Source: Candidula unifasciata (Eukaryota; Mollusca; Gastropoda; Stylommatophora; Geomitridae). Taken from it: a stretch of 64,000 bases of DNA. The stretch covers positions 211,639-275,638 of the forward strand of contig CAJHNH020004678.1 in assembly GCA_905116865.2 (NCBI GenBank). The letters run 5' to 3'. The notes under the pieces were generated by a model that ran no database searches, was not told the DNA's origin, and was given only the letters and a program-made list of their open reading frames with translations. How positions within the stretch are numbered: the first letter of the stretch is position 1; each line of letters begins with the position of its first letter. The position numbers were made by a program, and so were the translations under genes. Of this stretch, positions 1 to 12,463 are shown piece by piece.

Positions 1-1330
1 GTTGTAGCAAAACATCGGAAAACATATCTCCATGGCGGTGCCACCAGCAACTGAAAATCAGTGAAAGTGTAGCAAACATCGGAAAACATATCTCCATGGC
101 GGTGACACCAGCACTGAACATCAGTGAAAAGTGTAGCAAACATCGGAAGCATATCTCCATGGCGGTGCCACCAGCAACTGAACAATCAGTGAAAGTGTAG
201 CAAACATCGGAACATATCTCCCATGGCGGGTGCCACCAGCAACTGAACATCAGTGAAAGTGTAGCAAACATCGGAAACATATCCTCCATGGCGGTGCCAA
301 CCAGCAACTGAACATCAGTAAAAGTGTAGCAAACATTGGAGCTTATATCTCTATGGCGGGGCCACCAGCAACTGAACATCAGCGGAAGTGTAGCAATATG
401 GAGCATATCTCCATGTGCGGGGCCACCAGCAACTGAACATCACTGAAAGTGTAGCAAACATCCGGAAACATATCTCCATGGCGGTGCCACCAGCAAACTG
501 AACATCAGTGAAAGTGTAGCAAACATCGGGAACATATCTCCATGGCTTTCTTTGGGTGCCACCAGCAACTGAAACATCAGTGAAAAGTGTAGCAAACATC
601 GGAAAACATATCTCCATGGCGGTGAGCCACCAGCAATCTGCAACATCAGTGAAAGTGTAGCAAACATCGGAACATATCTCCATGGCGGTGCCACCAGCAA
701 CTGAACATCAGTGAAAAGTGTAGCAAACATCGGAAACATATCTCCATGGCTTGGTGCCACCAGTAACTGAACATCAGTGAAAGTGTAGCCAAACATCGGA
801 ACATATCTCCATGGCGGTGCCACCAGCAACTGAACATCAGTGAAAGTGTAGCAAACATCGGACATATCTCCATGGCGGTGCACCACCAGCAACTGAAACA
901 TCAGCGAAAGTGTTAACAAACATTGGAGCATATCTCCATGGCGGGGCCACCAGCAACCTGAACATCAGTGAAAGTGTAGCAAAACATCGGAAATATCTCC
1001 ATGGCAGGGCCACCAGCAGCTGAACATCAGTGAAAGTGTAACAAACATTGGAGCATATCACCATGGCAGGGCCACCAGCAACTGAACATCAGTGAAAGTG
1101 TAGCAAACATTGGAGCATATCTCCATGGCGGTGCCACCAGCAACTGAACATCAGCTAAAGTGTAACAAACATTGGAGCATATCACCATGGCAGGGCCACC
1201 AGCAGCTGAACATCAGTGAAAGTGTAGCAAACATTGGAGCATATCTCCATGGCGGTGCCACCAGCAACTAAACATCAGCGAAAGTGTAACAAACATTGGA
1301 GCATATCTCCATGGCGGTGCCACCAGCAGA
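1..1330. repeat. 62-bp minisatellite, about 21 units
   Basis: Tandem units of nominally 62 bp, each with the landmarks GCCACCAGCAACTGAACATC and CATATCTCCATGG. Units differ by many single-base insertions and deletions in A, G and C runs; units after about 1000 are cleaner. The array is cut by the window start. Minus-strand open frames of 75-163 codons here are the repeat read through and are not called as genes. Confidence 0.95.
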
Positions 1331-1676
1331 TCGCGAGCAGGATTGACAAAACTCAGTTGAGCAGGCATATTTTTGCAGTGTAGAATGGGGTTAGATCCTA
1401 ATCTTCAATAACAAAGGGAAGAAAATGCGATCAATAATGAAAAAGAAAGACCTACAATGAACAGCCTAGTATACAAGTGACAAGTTTCTCTATCCAGGTC
1501 ATGTGACACATTGTGGCAGCAGCGAAATAGGATGAAACAAACTTAATAGAAATAGCCCGAAGAAAAGTAACATTTTAAAATATTAGAAATAATACACATA
1601 AAAGGGTGTACACAACTCACACACATTAAAATCCAAAAATATGTATTCTCTTCTTCTTCTTCTTCTCTTCCACCTT
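1331..1676. other. Unassigned AT-rich spacer
   Basis: No gene or known element recognised. A short (TTC)n run lies near 1645-1670. Confidence 0.5.
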
Positions 1677-2110
1677 TTACCTCATCGAAGTGTTCGGGGG
1701 AGGGGGGGGGGGAGGGGGTAAATATAATGTTCGTTGATGAGCTCTGTCAAGAGCACTATTAAGACTGATGTTCATTGCTGTAAGGTTGTTCTTAATGCCA
1801 TAACTCCATCTTTTCCGTGGTCTTTCACCCGTCATGTCCTGTCTTCCACTCGCCTCTATTCCCGTATACCCCGAAACATGTTTAGTGGGGGTACCGCCTG
1901 TTGTGGATAGTACCAGGGCATTCTTGTTAGGTTGTCCCCAAACCATTTCATTTGCTGTTCTTGATGAAGTAAGACTGGCACGCCATAGCATGAAGTCTGC
2001 TTTCATGATTTCGTATTCTGTCATTCATTGAATCACTCCAGCTCTTCTAAGGCATTTCATCTCTGCTATAACAATTTTACAGTTCATTCGAGAATGAAAC
2101 GTCCCACGTT
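1677..2110 (-). mobile_element. Non-LTR retrotransposon 3' coding fragment (degenerate)
   Basis: On the minus strand the frame from about 2100 to 1735 reads like the tail that follows the reverse transcriptase domain of many LINEs: an EMKCLRRAG block, then W.GQ.NKN at the usual WxGH position, then ERPRKRWSYGIKNNL at the usual RGRPxxRWxDxI position. A stop separates the first block from the rest and the catalytic RT domain is absent, so this is a dead 5'-truncated copy. It ends in a C/G-rich tract near 1695-1720. Confidence 0.6.
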
Positions 2111-2825
2111 TGGAATTGATAGCATAGTGTTTGCAAAAATAATTCTGATACAGATTCCCTTTAGTCGGTGCTTGGTGTCAACAGGGAGATAGTTGACACC
2201 ATTACTTGATTAGGGCTGGACATCTGGCAGCTAATTTCTCTGTACAGTTGACACTCGGATGTAGTGAAGTTGCTTAAATTTCTATGTTGTACAGTCAAGG
2301 TGTTGTTTTTAAATTTAATTTCTAAATTGTCTTTATGTATTCCTATCAGTCCTCATTGACTCTGTCTTCGTGAAGGTGTTTATTTTCATATTATATTCCT
2401 CCCCTTGTTACTCAATGTGAATTAGGTGGTTCTGTATGCATTCCGTATTTTCTGCATGAGTATCTGGTCTTCGGGCACAGAGATAATCTGTAATATCTTC
2501 TCATGATTAAACGTTTCGTTCGCGACAATACTCAGTCATGATTAAATGCTGAAAGAAGGTATGGGCAATAAATAAACCTTTAAAAAGTTTATTACTTAAA
2601 ATAGGGAGCAATAGAGAGAGATGAGCTAGCATTCCTTGCACACCATAATATTCAAACACAAGATTCGGGGGAGACGGGAAAAAAGCGGGAAAAAAAAACC
2701 CCCAGAGTAAACGCAAGAGAACGACATGTTGTAGAGTCCGCTCCCAAATCGGCAAGTGACTGAAAACTTACAATGACGATTACACGGCTGTGAGCAGAAG
2801 ACGCACGTGCATTGCACATATTACT
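2111..2825. other. Unassigned spacer
   Basis: No supported gene. Three overlapping minus-strand open frames of 60-80 codons lack domains or composition typical of coding DNA. Confidence 0.4.
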
Positions 2826-3520
2826 GGTTGACAAAACTGCCATGGAGAAGGAAATATATGTTAATGAGGAAGGATTGGAAGTGGTGGAAAATTCTTAAAT
2901 ATTTGGGTCACTGGTCAACCAACAATGGTGACACAATGAAAGAAACCAAACGGTCCGTCTATCAATTGCTCTTCAAAGACTAAAACAACTGAATAATTAT
3001 GATGGAACTGTACAAATAGAAATACAAAGGTCAGATTTTTAAGAGCATGCATCTTTCCCATGGATTCTAACATTACGCCCCTGTGAGACCTGGACACTTA
3101 TAAACAACATAAACGGAAAGCGCATACGTTGCATTGAATATAAATGGTACAGACAGGTTCTAAGAATATATTGGGTAAAGAAAAGAACAATATGCATCCA
3201 TCTTTCAAGAGTTGAATATTGAAGAGGGTGGCTAGGTAAAGACAATAAAACAAAGAAAATTGAAATCACTTTGGTCACTTGAAACGTCACGAGGAAAGTC
3301 CTAGAGAGAACAATAATGGAGGGGTATACTGCCTGGGAGGGAGGGGAAGAGGAAGTGCTCAAGGAGAAGATGGCAATGCAGGATTTGAAAGGCAGATGAT
3401 CTCAGATGGGTGTAGACAGACGCAGGGACATCTTGACGATCTCAGGAAAGGAAGGTTTTCCGGAGGGTTGTTATGGCAGCGAGGCTCCGCGAGGGACATG
3501 CTACTGAATGAATGAACTGG
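2826..3520 (+). mobile_element. Non-LTR retrotransposon RT C-terminal fragment (frameshifted)
   Basis: Plus-strand frames switching several times give the ordered landmarks of the LINE post-catalytic region: VVEN..KYLG at about 2880-2910, ALQRLKQLNN near 2960-3000, RACIFPMDSN near 3040-3075, and an ERTI-like segment followed by RGRGSAQGED. It closes with RGSARDMLLNE before a stop at about 3516. The order is correct but stops and shifts break the frame, so it is a decayed 5'-truncated copy. Confidence 0.75.
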
Positions 3521-3850
3521 TTGACTGACATTCTACAAAGATATTGCGTGAACGCAAACAGACCAACGTGGCACGAAGAGAATGATTATAAGGGAACTGA
3601 TCGCAGGACCTGGCGAACTGTAACGCTGGGAGGAAAGACACAACTAACATGTACTCAGACTGCGTCAACGCTGGCTGATAAAGATGTGGTGGTGCATTTA
3701 TGAACATGCCCGGGGTACTGGGGTGCCCGTTCACTACGCAACTCGAATGTAAAACCCAATGCATTGTTCATACAACAGCTTTGTTGCGCATGGGACGGAA
3801 TGTCCTAAAGCACTCCAGTTTTTACCGGTTCTCTCCTTCCTGATGCCAAG
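3521..3850. other. Unassigned spacer
   Basis: No gene or recognisable element seen. Confidence 0.4.
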
Positions 3851-3852
3851 TA

Positions 3853-3998
3853 TGCCCCGAAAGTCATGTCTGTCTTGGGTATACCTGCCTCTTCTTCCAG
3901 TATACCCCGAAATTCATGTCTGTCTTGGGTATGCCTGCCTCTTCTTCCAGTATACCACGAAAGTCATGTCTCTCTTGGGTATACCTGCCTCTTCTTCC
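3853..3998. repeat. 50-bp repeat, 3 units
   Basis: Three copies of a 50-bp unit containing GTATACCTGCCTCTTCTTCC, the second with an ATGCC variant. It immediately precedes the 25-bp array and is unrelated to it in sequence. Confidence 0.85.
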
Positions 3999-4048
3999 AA
4001 AAACCACGCCTTCTGTTTATATTTTCCCCCAAAGCAACGATGAGCACG

Positions 4049-4868
4049 GCATACAGTAAAGTGGGCTGACACGCCATACAGTGAAGTGGGCTGACAAGGC
4101 ATCAGTGAAGTGGGCTGATACGGCATCAGTGAAGTGGGCTGACATGGCATACAGTGAAGTGGGCTGACACAGCATACAGTGAAGTGGGCTGATACGTCAT
4201 ACAGTGAAGTGGGCTGACAAGGCATACAGAGAAGTGGGCTGACACAGCATACAGTGAAGTCGGCTGACACGGCATAGAGTGAAGTGGGCTGACACGCCAT
4301 ACAGTGAAGTCGGCTGACACGCCATACAGTGAAGTGGGCTGACACGCCATACAGTGAAGTGGGCTGACACGCCATACAGTGAAGTGGGCTGACACGCCAT
4401 ACAGTGAAGTGGGCTGACAAGCCATTCAGTAAAGTGGGCTGACACAGCCTACAGTGAAGTGGGCTGACACAGCATACAGTGAAGTGGGCTGACACAGCCT
4501 ACAGTGAAGTGGGCTGACACAGCATACAGTGAAGTGGGCTGACGCAGCCTACAGTGAAGTGGGCTGACACAGCCTACAGTGAAGTGGGCTGACACAGCCT
4601 ACAGTGAAGTGGGCTGACACGTCATACAGTGAAGTGGGCTGACACAGCCTACAGTGAAGTGGGCTGACACAGCCTACAGTGAAGTGGGCTGACACAACAT
4701 ACAGTGAAGTGGGCTGACACAGCCTACAGTGAAGTGGGCTGACACAGCCTACAGTGAATTGGGCTGACACAGCATACAGTGAAGTGGGCTGACGCAGCCT
4801 ACAGTGAAGTGGGCTGACACAGCCTACAGTGAAGTGGGCTGACACAGCCTACAGTGAAGTGGGCTGAC
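4049..4868. repeat. 25-bp minisatellite, about 33 units
   Basis: Very regular 25-bp units around GAAGTGGGCTGACACAGCC, with variants at the AGCCTAC/AGCATAC/CGCCATAC position grouped in blocks. Because 25 is not a multiple of 3, all three minus frames stay open, giving spurious 82-193 codon frames. Confidence 0.97.
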
Positions 4869-6769
4869 TTTCATTACAGGTCGATAATGAAGACAGACGA
4901 TATATATATGTAAAAGAGGCAGCACACAAATGAATCACCTTCAATTATTTCAAGATACAAGCGACTGACAGTAGACATAACCTACACATGTTTGATTCTG
5001 AAAGCGAAAGTGGCAAAACCATCAGTCAAGATGTCTGCTTGTGATTCTAAAAGGTTATTCAATGTAGACATTTGCAACGTGATTTTAAAACGTCCACCGA
5101 AAAGTTGAGTGCTTTCTTAATATCCTACCCCAAACGGGAAATTCGCAGGTCACGAGACAGTCTAACTATTCAGGGGGTGGTAGATAGGCTGCATGCAGTC
5201 GTGGGACCTAGGCTACATTCTCTCGTGGGACGTAGGTGGGTTGGGGTTAGGGCCAGTTATAGATGTTTTTGAGTCGTTAAAAGCTTCAGAAAGCTGGGAA
5301 ACCCAGTGTTAACACCCTCTTAAATGTTAGACTGTCATGTGATCTCATCTGGGGGTGGGATATTAATAAAGAACCAAATGTAGTAACATATTTCAGGGGC
5401 CGAGATGTAAGCCACGGTTTTAGATCCACTGTTGTACGGTTAAAAACCAGCTTTTTCTACAACATGACCATCCCCTTGGATTCTATCGGATTACGGCCCC
5501 TCCCAAGTTCCATAGGTAACGTCAATAACGCACCATGAAAACGCCCTCATACTATCAAACATACATACACATAAACACACATACATAAACACATACGCTG
5601 TCCCTTTACACTAACTCTGCTGCACACTCAAAGCCTAGGCACCCCTCCACCACCCCACACTACGCAAGAAACTTTTCAGTGGTTCAGGGGTGGGCTATAA
5701 ATGTGTATCCGCCACTTTCAACACCGTCGATCTAAAGGGATATCACTTTACATAAATTAAAATACACGAGGGGAGTCGTGTTATCAAAGCAACTGGGCTG
5801 CACGACTGGGAGGGGAGGGGGAGGGGGGGGGGCACGGCAGAGAGTGTGAAATGAAAGAAGCAAGGTAAGAGGTGAAGGTAAATGGATTCATGAAAGGTCT
5901 CAGACACCCACAGACAAAACCATGAACATCTCAGTCTTGTCTTCTTCTTCTTCGCGTTCACCAGCTGTACACTCTGGCGGAAAGTTCTGGTTGCTCGTCC
6001 ATTACTGAACCTCAGTCCTGCTCCAGCCAAGTGTATGCGTGCTTGCACCCGAGCATTCATACACGCAGACAACACTACATGTGTGTCCTTCCTTTCATCA
6101 TTATCCGTGTATGCATAACTATTTGACATTTCATACACATGCATACTCTGTCATATGTATCAACCAATGCCTATATAAATGTACTTACATTCAGGACAAA
6201 CCTGTACTTCTACACTTAAACACTCACACTTCCATGTTATTGTGTGTCGCTATGTCTGTATTATCGTTTGGTCGTGTCACTTTTTAAGTCCCTGGTAGGT
6301 GATCTGTCCGTTACGTTCTTATCATGTTATGGTGGATGGTGTGTGTTGGTGAGGTTCTTGATTTTATTCCATATAAACAGGTGTTTAAGTACATGATGAG
6401 AGCGTGGCACAAACGCGGTAGCTCCAGCGACTAGAAACCAAAACCACAACTTTTAGAGGCAAACGGCTCAACAGCTTCTCACGAAGACCCACATCAGCCT
6501 TGAAATAAACGGCTTCTTGAAGAACAGCAAGGATCAAATGGCAGAGATGAATTCATAATGTACTCGGCTGGGTGGTCTGCTGATCCAGAAAGAACATGTC
6601 TTCAATAAACACCACACGTATCGGATGTGGTTAAACTGGGGTACTTGGCTGAGTGGTTTGCTGATTCAGAAAGAACTTGATCTGGTGTAATTTCTACCTG
6701 CAGCCACTCATTTTAACTGCAGAATTCGTTCTGAGACCTTGTCGAGTTGTACGGTAATAAGCTACGTGG
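4869..6769. other. Intergenic spacer without a supported gene
   Basis: No coding signal recognised. CA-rich patches lie at 5550-5600. An imperfect ~80-base-spaced duplication (TCGGCTGGGTGGTCTGCTGA near 6575 and a diverged copy near 6645) is visible. Confidence 0.4.
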
Positions 6770-6781
6770 CAACTCTTGACG

Positions 6782-7011
6782 GTTAGTTGCGTATCCTCTA
6801 CAGGACGTTGCAAACCCAACCCCAACAGCCCCTGGCTGTTGTGTGGTTTTTCTAGGCAAATTTACGTCCAGTAGTTTGACATTGCTTCCTGGACGGTCGG
6901 CTTTCTTGATATCACTGTCGAAACCAACGCAAGGCGCATAGCCTGAAGCTGGGATCGAACCCGGCATTGCGGCATTACGAAACGTTCGCATCGACTTAGC
7001 CACAGAGCCGA
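6782..7011 (-). mobile_element. tRNA-derived SINE, family B, with 12-bp target duplication
   Basis: Minus-strand element starting GGCTCTGTGGCTAAGTCGAT (A-box-like) followed by a GGGTTCGATCCC B-box, then a tRNA-unrelated body with CAGGGGCTGTTGGGGTTGG and an end at CTGTA.AGGATACGCAACTA. It is flanked by the direct repeat CAACTCTTGACG at 6770-6781 and 7012-7023, direct evidence of retroposition. Three more copies occur in the window. Confidence 0.93.
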
Positions 7012-7023
7012 CAACTCTTGACG

Positions 7024-8007
7024 AGCGGTGCAGAAATAACAATTACTGGAAAACTCTTGTGGAGTTGTATGCACTGTCAATGAGACAGCGACAAATCACT
7101 GAGTGGACAAATGTGAAAACTTTTATTGCCTTTAAATATTTAGCGTCTCCTGTGTGGATGCAACATAACCTCAGCTGAGTTGTGGGACAATGCGGATATA
7201 TACAACCCCCGTTACTTCTAGAGCAACTGTTTTCAACATGGTGGCGAGCCCTGCAGGGAAATTCTATGGGGCGTCGAGCAATTTTGATACTGCTTTGTAC
7301 GTGTCATAACCACTTTTTGCTCAATTTTATAAACTAAAAGTGTGCAGTCATAAAAATAGAAGTGGGCTGCTAGCTTGATGCGAAGAACGCTCATCGTTTG
7401 TGCCTTGTCTAACTTCAGACCAAAAAACAAAGCAATTACCATCAAGACAGAACAGAAGTGTCAACCATGATATATGTAGTGACATTACTAGTTATTGCTG
7501 ATTGTTTCTATTATTTTGTTTGACACTTTGATTTATGTATATGTTTTTTGTCCAAGTTGTTGTTAATAGTGCTGATGATTGATTTTCCTTTCTGTAGTCT
7601 TTTAATTTTTTTTTAATTTTTAATTTTGTTTAAGTAAGCATGAATTCATATCATATTTTTAAAGGGAGGTGGGGGGGGGGGGGGGGGCTGAACAAAAAGT
7701 TGGAAAACCCTGTTCAAGAGACTCCAAGCCATGCCGTTTTAAAAACTCCTCCAAACTTCTCATCCTTCCCCTTAACTATCAATGTTTGCATCGGACATTG
7801 TGCTCTGGATGTGATACTATTCTTTCATTTACCAAATAGTTTTAGAGTGGCATACATTTCCCATGTCACGCGACTATTTTAACGACGAATGTGTACGCAA
7901 GCGAGCCACATTTCCTGTTGATATCGAGCCTGAGCTTCTCACATATGTTTTCAGTTGTATCTGTTTTGAAATTCGTCTATACTGAAGACACCGTGGCGTA
8001 TGACTTT
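7024..8007. other. Intergenic spacer with poly-G tract
   Basis: No gene supported. A G-rich tract lies at about 7664-7687. T-rich sequence at 7480-7630 precedes it. Confidence 0.5.
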
Positions 8008-8009
8008 CG

Positions 8010-10365
8010 ATAGTAGTAGTAGTAATAGTAGTAGGAGTAGTAGTAGTAGTATAAGAAATAGTAGTAGTAGGTAGTGTAGTAACAGTGGTGGTGGACAGTG
8101 CAGTATTATTAGTAGTGGTGGTGGTAGTAGTGGACAGTGCAGTAGTAGTAGTAGTGGTGATGATAGTAGTGGACAGTGCATTAGTATTGGTGGTGGTAGT
8201 AGTGGACAGTGCAGTAGTAGTAGTAGTAGTGGACAGTGCATTAGTAGTGGTGGTGGTAGTAGTGGACAGTGCAGTAGTAGTGGTGATGATAGTAGTGGAC
8301 AGTGCATTAGTATTGGTGGTGGTAGTAGTGGACATTGCAGTAGTAGTAGTAGTAGTGGTGATGATAGTAGTGGACAGTGCATTAGTATTGGTGGTGGTAG
8401 TAGTGGACATTGCAGTAGTAGTGGTTGGTGGTAGTTAGTGGGACAGTGCAGAGTAGTAGTAGTGGTGATGGTAGTAGTGGACAGTGCAGTAGTAGTGGTG
8501 GTGGTAGTAGTGGACAGTGCAGTAGTAGTGGTGGTGGTAGTAGTGGACAGTGCAGTAGTAGTGGTGGTGGTAGTAGTGGACAGTGCAGTAGTAGTAGTAG
8601 TAGTGGACAGTGCATTAGTAGTGGTGGTGGTAGTAGTGGACAGTGCAGTAGTAGTAGTAGTAGTGGTGATGATAGTAGTGGACAGTGCATTAGTATTGGT
8701 GATGGTAGTAGTGGACATTGCAGTAGTAGTGGTGGTGGTAGTAGTGGACAGTGCAGTAGTAGTGGTGGTGGTAGTAGTGGACAGTGCAGTAGTAGTGGTG
8801 GTGGTAGTAGTGGACAGTGCAGTAGTAGTGGTGGTGGTAGTAGTGGACAGTGCAGTAGTAGTGGTGGTGGTAGTAGTGGACAGTGCAGTAGTAGTGGTGG
8901 TGGTAGTAGTGGACAGTGCAGTAGTAGTGGTGGTGGTAGTAGTGGACAGTGCAGTAGCAGTGGTGGTGGTAGTAGTGGACAGTGCAGTAGTAGTAGTAGT
9001 GGTGATGGTAGTACTGGACAGTGCAGTAGTAGTGGCGGTGGTAGTAGTGTACAGTGCAGTAGTAGTAGTAGTGGTGATGGTAGTACTGGACAGTGCAGTA
9101 GTAGTGTTGGTAGTAGTAGTGGACAGTGCAGTAGCAGTGGTGGTGGTAGTAGTGGACAGTGCAGTAGTAGTGGCTGTGGTATTAGTGGACAGTGCAGTAG
9201 TAGTAGTAGTGGTGATGGTAGTACTGGACAGTGCAGTAGTAGTGGTGATGGTAGTAGTGAACAGTGCAGTAGTAGTGGTGGTAGTAGTGGACAGTGCAGT
9301 AGTAGTAGTAGTGGTGGTGGTAGTAGTGGACAGTGCAGTAGTAGTGGTGGTGGTAGTAGTGGACAGTACAGTAGTAGTAGTGGTGGTAGTAGTGGACAGT
9401 GCAGTAGTAGTGGTGGTAGTAATGGAGAGTGCAGTAGTAGTGGACAGTGCAGTAGTAGTGGTGGTGGTAGTAGTGGACAGTACAGTAGTAGTAGTGGTGG
9501 TAGTAGTGGACAGTGCAGTAGTAGTGGTGGTGGTAGTAGTGGACAGTGCAGTAGTAGTGGTGGTGGTAGTAGTGGACAGTACAGTAGTAGTAGTGGTGGT
9601 AGTAGTGGACAGTGCAGTAGTAGTGGTGGTGGTAGTAGTGGACAGTGCATTAGAAGTAGTAGTGGTGGTGGTAGTAGTGGACAGTGCAGTAGTAGTAGTG
9701 GTGGTAGTAGTAGTGGACAGTGCAGTAGTAGTGGTGGTGGTAGTAGTGGACAGTGCATTAGAAGTAGTAGTGGTGGTGGTAGTAGTAGTGGACAGTGCAG
9801 TAGTAGTAGTGGTGGTAGTAGTAGTGGACAGTGCAGTAGTAGTAGTGGTGGTAGTAGTAGTGGACAGTACAGTAGTAGTGGTGGTGGTATTAGTGGACAG
9901 TGCATTAGAAGTAGTAGTGGTGGTGGTAGTAGTGGACAGTGCAATAGTAGTGTTGGTGGTAGTAGTGGACAGTGCATTAGTAGTAGTGGTGGTGGTAGTA
10001 GTGGACAGTGCAGTAGTAGTGGTGGTGGTAGTAGTGGACAGTGCATTAGAAGTAGTAGTGGTGGTGGTAGTAGTGGACAGTGCATTAGAAGTAGTAGTAG
10101 TGGTGATGATAGTAGTGGACAGTGCATTAGTAGTGGTGGTGGTAGTAGTGGACAGTGCATTAGAAGTAGTAGTGGTGGTTGTAGTAGTGGACAGTGCAGT
10201 AGTAGTAGTGGTGGTGGTAGTAGTGGACAGTGCAGTAGTAGTGGTGGTGGTAGTAGTGGACAGTGCAGTAGTAGTGGTGGTGGTAGTAGTGGACAGTGCA
10301 GTAGTAGTGGTGGTGGTAGTAGTGGACAGTGCAGTAGTAGCAGTAGTAGTAGCAGCATCAGCAGT
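8010..10365. repeat. Large triplet-built minisatellite (GGTGGTGGTAGTAGTGGACAGTGCAGTAGTAGT type)
   Basis: About 75-80 units of 24-45 bp, each centred on GTAGTAGTGGACAGTGCAGT and separated by variable numbers of GGT and AGT triplets. Nearly all length changes are whole triplets, so three long frames stay open: a Thr-rich minus frame of 844 codons (7951-10485), a Ser/Gly/Gln/Cys plus frame of 687 codons and a Val-rich plus frame of 665 codons. No signal peptide, splice pattern or domain supports expression, and the open frames are an expected by-product of triplet periodicity. Confidence 0.95.
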
Positions 10366-10520
10366 GGTAGAATTGATGGCGGTGGTGGTCGTAATAGTAC
10401 TAGCAGCACTATCAGCAGCAATAAGAGAAAAATAAGAGGAGAAATGAGAAGAAAGGGGGGGGGGGGGTGGGAGTGTTCTATACACTGATTCTCCTCTTCA
10501 ATGATTACAATAGTTTCTAT

Positions 10521-10652
10521 GCAGTCTAGCACTTTGACTAGTGGGTCCACTGATTGCCAAACAGTCTAGTACTTTGACTAGTGAGTCCAGTGGTTGCCAT
10601 ACAGTCTAGCACTTTGACTGGTGAGTCCAATGGTTGCCATACAGTCTAGCAC
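10521..10652. repeat. 40-bp repeat, 3 units
   Basis: Three 40-bp units with CAGTCTAGCACTTTGACTAG, starting at about 10522, 10562 and 10602; a fourth start at 10642 runs into the next array. Confidence 0.85.
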
Positions 10653-11735
10653 TCCCTAGAAGCCACTGGGACTCATCTAGGCATGCATGAAGAGTTAGGG
10701 TTGAAGCCACTGGGACTCATCTAGACATGCATGAAGAGTTAGGGTTGAAGCCACTGGGACTCATCTAGACATGCATAAAGAGTTAGGGTTGAAGCCATTG
10801 GGACTCATCTAGGCATGCATGAAGAGTTAGGGTTGAAGCCATTGGGACTCATCTAGGCATGCATGAAGAGTTAGGGTTGAAGCCATTGGGACTCATCTAG
10901 GCATGCATGAAGAGTTAGGGTTGAAGCCATTGGGACTCATCTAGGCATGCATAAAGAGTTGAAGCCACTGGGACTCATCTAGGCATGCCACTAGGGTTGA
11001 CTCATGGGACTCATCTAGACATGCATAAAGAGTTAGGGTTGAAGCCACTGTGACTCATCTAGGCATGCATGAAGAGTTAGGGTTGAAGCCACTGAGACTC
11101 ATCTAGGCATGCATGAAGAGTTAGGGTTGAAGCCACTGGGACTCATCTAGACATGCATAAAGAGTTAGGGTTGAAGCCACTGGGACTCATCTAGGCATGC
11201 ATGAAGAGTTAGGGTTGAAGCCACTGGGACTCATCTAGACATGCATGAAGAGTTAGGGTTGAAGTTAAGGTTGGTTGAAGCCACTGGGACTCATCTAGAC
11301 ATGCATGAAGAGTTAGGGTTGAAGCCACTGGGACTCATCTAGACATGCATAAAGAGTTAGGGTTGAAGCCATTGGGACTCATCTAGGCATGCATAAAGAG
11401 TTAGGGTTTGGGATCTAGGCATGCATGAAGAGTTAGGGTTGAAGATAGTGAGACTCATCTAGACATGCATGAAGAGGGACTGTGACTCATCTAGACATGC
11501 ATAAAGAGTTAGGGTTGAAGCCACTGTGACTCATCTAGGCATGCATGAAGAGTTAGGGTTGAAGCCACTGAGACTCGTCTAGGCATGCATGAAGAGTTAG
11601 GGTTGAAGCCACTGGGACTCATCTAGACATGCATAAAGAGTTAGGGTTGAAGCCACTGAGACTCGTCTAGGCATGCATGAAGAGTTAGGGTTGAAGCCAC
11701 TGAGACTCGTCTAGGCATGCATGAAGAGTTAGATT
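10652..11735. repeat. 44-bp minisatellite, about 24 units
   Basis: Units of 44 bp containing ATGCATGAAGAGTTAGGGTT and GGGACTCATCTAG. Two variants (GGCATGC and GACATGC) alternate in blocks and some units are truncated or recombined, for example near 10960-11000, 11265 and 11405-11480. Confidence 0.95.
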
Positions 11736-11736
11736 T

Positions 11737-12137
11737 ATGAAGAGTTACACAATCACCATTTCTTAGAAGGATACCCACACACTGCATGGGTTGGGAATGA
11801 TACCGTGGGAAGTCCTACTGTAGCACACATAAATGGCTCTCATGGGAACAGTCAATAGAGGCATCTTGCAGTGACTGCTCCATCTGAGGAAATGCCCGAT
11901 GTGCAGTGACTTCCAGTGTGCTGACATAACATAACACCCGTGAATGATTTATCACCCCGGGGATTTGAAGAGCCTTGGGTAACTGTTACATGTTGTCTCG
12001 AGGTTCCTGGAGGGGCCTTACTCAGTTATGTTTGTCAGGCCAGGGAATGCAAGCAAGTACATTGTCAAGTACCTTGAATGTGAGATAAACTAAACGTATA
12101 AGCCCATGCCTAATTTTCTCATTTTATATATATATAT
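11737..12137. other. Unassigned spacer
   Basis: No gene or element recognised. Confidence 0.4.
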
Positions 12138-12373
12138 ATGGCTACAGTTAGCTGCGTCTCCTTTACAGGATGTTGTAGAACCAAACCCAACAGCCCCTGG
12201 CTGTTGTGTGGTTTTTCTAGGAAAATTTACATCCAGTAGTTTGCCATTGCCTCTGGACGGTCGGCTTTCTTTATACCACTGTCGAAACCAACGCAAGGCG
12301 CATGGCCCACAGCTGGGATCAAACCCGGCATCCCGGCATTACGAAGTGTTCGCATCGACTTAGCCACAGAGCC

Positions 12374-12376
<3 letters not shown>
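12138..12376 (-). mobile_element. tRNA-derived SINE, family B, inside a TA microsatellite
   Basis: Same family as the copy at 6782-7011, minus orientation, with the GGCTCTGTGGCTAAGTCGAT head at the right end. TA repeats flank both sides (12125-12137 and from 12377), consistent with insertion into, or growth from, a TA-rich target. Confidence 0.9.

Positions 12377-12461
<85 letters not shown>
12377..12461. repeat. (TA)n microsatellite
   Basis: About 42 uninterrupted TA dinucleotides, abutting the SINE. Confidence 0.98.

Positions 12462-12463
<2 letters not shown>

Noticed and set aside
3914..4845. Cys/His-rich minus-strand proteins of up to 193 codons
   Set aside because: They are the 25-bp minisatellite translated; every frame is open because the unit lacks stops.
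7951..10550. Frames of 844, 722, 687 and 665 codons as a mucin or silk-like gene
   Set aside because: All are the same triplet-periodic array read in different frames and strands; no signal peptide, unique domain or splice structure.
10652..11735. Interstitial telomere sequence (TTAGGG)
   Set aside because: Each 44-bp unit has only one GTTAGGGTT; there is no tandem TTAGGG run.
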